DNA of 64,000 bases, taken from positions 248,001 to 312,000 of the forward strand of contig JAQFVV010012989.1 of NCBI GenBank assembly GCA_028023455.1. The letters are read 5' to 3'. Every line of letters starts with the position of its first letter. Position 1 is the first letter of the stretch. Made by a program: the position numbers and the translations under genes. Below, in pieces: positions 60,552-64,000 of this stretch. Below the pieces are notes generated by a model. The model had not been told where the DNA came from. It saw only the letters and a program-made list of their open reading frames with translations, and ran no database searches. The DNA comes from Epiperipatus broadwayi (taxonomy: Eukaryota > Onychophora > Udeonychophora > Euonychophora > Peripatidae).

Positions 60552-61404
60552 ATGAAAACAAGAGCGCAAAAGAATATGGAAAAAGAGGAACAGGAAAATA
60601 TGTTGGAGCGAATTTTGAAAAAGCTTGAAAGTCTAGAGTTGAGATTTGGAGAGATAGAAAAGAAAATGGACAGATTAGAATAGAAAGTGGGAATCAAAGA
60701 TGAGAATGATTTTGGGGAACAGGAAGGTGAAAAGACAGATATGGAGAGTGGAAATGAACAGGAGCAAGGCACTCAAGTAAACCCCTCGGGAAAACCGGCA
60801 GCGGTAATAAGTCACATGATGGTGCAAGGGAGTATGAACCATTTCATAAAAATTCGTCCATTTGCAGGTAGATTGGGGAAGCACCAGTCGAGCATCTACA
60901 TAGCCTAGAACAATAATTCAATATAAATCCCATGTTGGAAGAAAGAAAGATAATTATCACTTGCGGCAATCTTACAGACAATGCCCATTCATGGTGGGAC
61001 GTGCTTGGTCGACAGCCAGCTACCTTTGAAAAATATAAAAAGAAGTGAGAGAGGCCTTTTGGTCTGAGGATAGGCAGGAGTTAACGCGCTATCAAATTAT
61101 GCAAGAAAAGTTTAGAGAAGCGTGCAATAATAGCTATTTACAATTCTTTCATAAACAGGTGGCTAGACTGCTGACATTGGAGGCATGCAACATGACAGAG
61201 AGTCATATACTGCACATTATAAGACACAGTATTCCCATGAGAGTGGAACAGATGATCTTGGGGGCAGGGAGAGCATCACTGGGACAGATTGTGGAACTGC
61301 TAAATGCCATTAACATGAGCTCGTATAATTACGGCAGGCATAATGAAGCAATAAAAGAGGATGAAAGAGGGCAGAGAATGGGAGTGGATACCTTTCCAAA
61401 ATGA
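60552..61404 (+). pseudogene. Element 2 Gag, broken
   Basis: From ATG 60552, MKTRAQKNMEKEEQEN leads a short coiled coil (LERILKKLESLELRFGEIEK) ending at a stop TAG (60681-60683). The same frame continues through an acidic linker to FIKIRPFAGRLG, then shifts near 60880. A TAA lies at 60914-60916. The capsid domain follows: a NLTDNAHSWWDVLGRQPATF block (about 60970-61030), another shift near 61040, then REAFWSEDRQELTRYQIMQE, FFHKQVARLLTLEACNM, RHSIPMRVEQMILGAGRASL and IVELLNAIN. The capsid blocks parallel those of element 1 (SWW/DWW, FW..D.Q, RVEQ/NVEQ), so the two are distant relatives. No zinc knuckle is visible. At least four lesions rule out a working product from this copy. Confidence 0.8.
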
Positions 61405-61546
61405 AGAGGAACACCCGAAGAGAAGAGACCATTGAAGAAGCCGAACTTCGGACCAGGAAAAGAAGCAGAGGGACATATTAGGCGTAATACATAAGTGTTG
61501 TACAAAAAGAGCCATTCAAAATACGCATATGTATTTGAAGGTTTTT

Positions 61547-61557
61547 GGAGGAGGGGA
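61547..61557 (+). other. Polypurine tract of element 2
   Basis: GGAGGAGGGGA, three bases before the right LTR. The 140 bases between gag and this tract contain no pol or env trace. Confidence 0.75.
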
Positions 61558-61560
61558 TAT

Positions 61561-63065
61561 TGTGACAGAATGGGTTCGAACCCATTCACAAATAAATTAT
61601 TTAATTGGCAAACATATATAGGTGTAGATATATATAGTATTTAATTTTGTTTATTATGTGGTGGTGGTTACAAATACATAAACACGGGGGGGGGAGACTC
61701 TGTCATTTTAAATGATATATATGTGTGTTTGACAAATGCATGTATGAATGAATTAAGTAGTGAAAAGAGAGAAATGAGATTTTTGTTTCACATTGAAAAA
61801 ACTAAAGTTTTCCTGCAGAATGAGACTTGATTTTCTGTTATATTATAATAGAAGCTACGATATGAGTTTTCGCATGTCTAACAGATCTGGTTATTCCACA
61901 TTGAAAATCAGAAGTGAGATAAAAAAGAAGCTTTTAGAATGAATGGAGGGGGCTATAAAAGTGAGCCACCCAGAATGCATAGAATCTTTTTCCGGCAGAG
62001 CTACAACAGTGAACACCGAAATGGTTTTGATATTCAAATTATATAATGGCGATTTCAAAAGAAATGTCAGGGTAATAGAAGCCGCATCGTATTAAGGCCC
62101 CTGATCCCAACCTGCTGCAGCTGCTTCAATAAAACCATGATGCCTCGAAACAACACATAATTTCAGCATGGAATCAAATGAACCTCATCGGCCAACAGAC
62201 CTAAAGATCTTGAATCATTACCTTGAATGGCCTAATTACCTGCCGAACGGAACTATGTAATAAATAAATAAAAATTGCTTCTACTACTTCCCGAGAAGGT
62301 CACTTAAAGAACTTTAATCATTGATCTTTTTAAATCTTCTTTATAAAAAGAAAATTTTGTATTTCCAATAATCAGTGAAGGTGACATGCGAACTAACTTT
62401 ATAAGATTACTTTAAAGCTTCGTTCCATTACGGACATAAGAAAGTAACTAGTGTTGAAAGTCACATGATACAAACTTTTCATAGTATCGACCTTCACTAC
62501 TTGAGATATGTATGAGAGATCTATTAAAAAGAATGACGTATGATTGCGATTTGAAATGACAGAGTGCTAAATATTGTTTTTTTTTTATAATATTAAATAA
62601 ATATATCAAGAAAGTAGAGTATTGACTTAGTTTAATTGTTTATAAATCCATTTATTTAGTTCATGATTATTTATTTATTTTATGTTTAAAAATAAAAATA
62701 AAAGAGAACTCTTAACCTCATTCGTAGGTACTCACAGCTGTGACGCTACCCGACCATGAGACTGAGCTAGCTGATGGTCAAAACCTCTCTCACAGTACGT
62801 AAATAGTATTCTTGTTGGTAATATGTCCACTTCGCATAATTCTTATATTCGTATAGGATTGACACTTGGAGTCCTTCAGATGACCATAAATACATGTTGG
62901 GGATATATTACAGTTGCAAGAATAACCCATAAGTTTGAATAATAATATTTTATGTCAAATCACTTAATTAAATAAAAATACACCGACACGTATATTGATA
63001 CATCATATACATATTCGGCAGTACACCCCTGTCTAGTGAGAGGTAAAAAAAGGGTTTTGTTATAA
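61561..63065 (+). repeat. Element 2 right LTR
   Basis: Begins TGTGACAGAATGGGTTCGAA and ends GGGTTTTGTTATAA, then TATATATATAAAT flank. Differs from the left LTR by scattered substitutions and a small insertion near 62128 (AATAAAACCATG). Confidence 0.9.
61954..61960 (+). promoter_or_regulatory. TATA box of element 2 right LTR
   Basis: The same GGCTATAAAAGTGAGCCACC context as at 59071. If active it could drive transcription outward into the flank. Confidence 0.7.
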
Positions 63066-63126
63066 TATATATATAAATAATTGAGACAGAAGTAACTACT
63101 TCCCACTGAGTCATGTAATATCAAAA

Positions 63127-63129
<3 letters not shown>

Positions 63130-63166
<37 letters not shown>
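63130..63166. repeat. TA microsatellite
   Basis: Uninterrupted TA run, about 37 bases. Confidence 0.9.
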
Positions 63167-63167
<1 letters not shown>

Positions 63168-63214
63168 ACAGATGGCTTCCTACCAAAAACACCTATCAAG
63201 CGTATTTTCGTTAA

Positions 63215-63650
63215 AAACGATATTATATCACTATCTCTAACTATATTCCACTTTCAATCATATTTCAACTATTTTCCAGAAAAATAAAATCTCTGATTAA
63301 AACAATTTCTATTCACTTGCAGTGAATTTTAACACAATGTCTTCAAACTCACATACAAACCAGATACTATATTGATCTCAGTTCACATCACCACATAGTA
63401 GACTCAATCTAATCATTCAGAACCCAAAACATTTATATAAACAAAAATCAATTAAAAAATTCTAACTTATTGCCAGAGGCCCACCAAAACTATCAATATT
63501 TTTTACATAAACTCAGATATTATCACTATCTCTAACTATAATCCACTTTCAGATATATTTCAAGCTATTTCTATCTCAGAAAACAGGAATAAAGAAATAG
63601 ATCTAAATACACCTAGGTTTATAACAATTTCTATTCACTCAAAATTTTTA
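63215..63650. repeat. Diverged direct repeat, offset about 309 bp
   Basis: TATCACTATCTCTAACTATA ... CACTTTCA and ACAATTTCTATTCACT occur at about 63225-63325 and again at about 63530-63650, with the CATCACCACATAG region between. An old tandem duplication. Confidence 0.55.
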
Positions 63651-63672
63651 ACCGTAACTCAACTCCCAACCC

Positions 63673-63915
63673 ATGGGTCTGATCTCAGAGCACCCACAAG
63701 AACCCAACTATACATCAGAAAGCCCAAAGGCATTAGAAAACCAAAAGCAAAAAACCCAAACCCCTGTCAAACGAGATATTCACCCAACCCAACAACCTGT
63801 AGAGGAACACCCTGGTTTAGAAACAAACGAAGGTTTGGGACGTTTTTTGTTCGCTGTGGAGGATTTGATATCTGGATATGGATTCCTATTTTTTGTACAA
63901 TTAGAATTAATATAG
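63673..63915 (+). CDS. Hypothetical 80-residue frame
   Basis: Starts in a good initiation context (AACCCATGGG) and is hydrophilic (PNYTSESPKALENQKQKTQT), rich in P, Q, E and T, then turns hydrophobic (FLFAVEDLISGYGFLFFVQL). Composition is GC-richer than the neighbourhood up to about 63840. No family is recognised; it could be the start of a gene or element cut by the window end, or chance. The last 85 bases of the window are AT-rich without features. Confidence 0.25.
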   Translation: MGLISEHPQEPNYTSESPKALENQKQKTQTPVKRDIHPTQQPVEEHPGLETNEGLGRFLFAVEDLISGYGFLFFVQLELI

Positions 63916-64000
63916 TAATTTTTTAAAAGAATAACTTCAAAATATTTTATATACTACAAAAATAAATTGTAATAATGCAACTAAATAACTTCTGTAAAAT

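Larger units (their letters stand above)
58680..63065 (+). mobile_element. Element 2: gag-only LTR retroelement
   Basis: Direct repeats of 1493 and 1505 bp flank a 1388 bp interior. A primer-binding site follows the left LTR immediately and a polypurine tract precedes the right LTR. Flanks are TA repeats on both sides, giving an indeterminate TATAT-type target duplication. The interior holds only a broken gag: no protease, reverse transcriptase or integrase trace was seen. The LTRs differ at clearly more positions than those of element 1, including small indels, so it is somewhat older. Both LTRs keep a consensus TATA box. Confidence 0.9.

Overview
This is eukaryotic DNA, most likely from an invertebrate animal. 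It is very AT-rich, has long TA/TTA/CTAT microsatellites, has no bacterial operon-like coding, and is packed with degenerate transposable elements. The mix fits a large repeat-rich lophotrochozoan (possibly cephalopod or other mollusc) genome: a ZBED5/FAM200-type hAT, GIY-YIG Penelope-like elements, Gypsy-type gag elements and palindromic foldback repeats. Host identity is an inference and is not proven by any one gene here. Almost every long reading frame is either a fossil of a mobile element or chance. The one good candidate for a cellular gene is a single two-membrane-span exon on the minus strand near 7 kb, with a consensus splice donor and a small GC-richer 5' region.

Layout. 0-14 kb: mostly non-coding AT-rich DNA with foldback repeats of two families (A: 2.7, 9.5, 10.0 and 13.9 kb; B: 5.9 and 12.1-12.8 kb), plus the 7 kb exon. 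14.77-26.96 kb: a full-length, recently inserted LTR retroelement (element 1) with unusually long LTRs of about 4.45 kb. Its 3.3 kb interior carries a gag gene fused, after loss of protease, reverse transcriptase, RNase H and the integrase core, to the C-terminal GPY/F-like tail of an integrase. 29.1-32 kb: two 5'-truncated Penelope-like elements joined head to head, plus another C-terminal fragment. 33.2 kb: a near-perfect palindrome. 34.8 kb: a weak possible pogo/jerky remnant. 37.8-38.6 kb: a family B repeat and a tRNA-like island. 39.5-42.7 kb: a decayed hAT transposon (minus strand), invaded by a palindromic repeat that is flanked by 114 bp direct repeats. 43.4-46.2 kb: a decayed minus-strand relative of element 1 (element 3), again gag plus integrase C-terminus. 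46.6-49.4 kb: a large inverted repeat. 51.4 kb: a tRNA-like SINE/Penelope tail. 52.4 kb: a pure (TTA)n tract. 55.0 and 55.9 kb: another family A foldback and a Penelope C-terminal fragment. 57.5 kb: a three-unit tandem repeat. 58.68-63.07 kb: a second complete LTR element (element 2), with 1.5 kb LTRs, clear TATA boxes, and only a broken gag inside.

How it fits together: the two LTR elements with intact ends (1 and 2) have both lost pol but kept gag, LTRs, primer-binding site and polypurine tract. Any mobility would therefore depend on enzymes from other elements. Both sit inside TA microsatellites, which suggests a TA-rich target preference. Element 1 has roughly 1% LTR-LTR difference by eye, so it is young; element 3 is an old relative. 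Coordinates of repeat edges are by eye and can be off by several bases.
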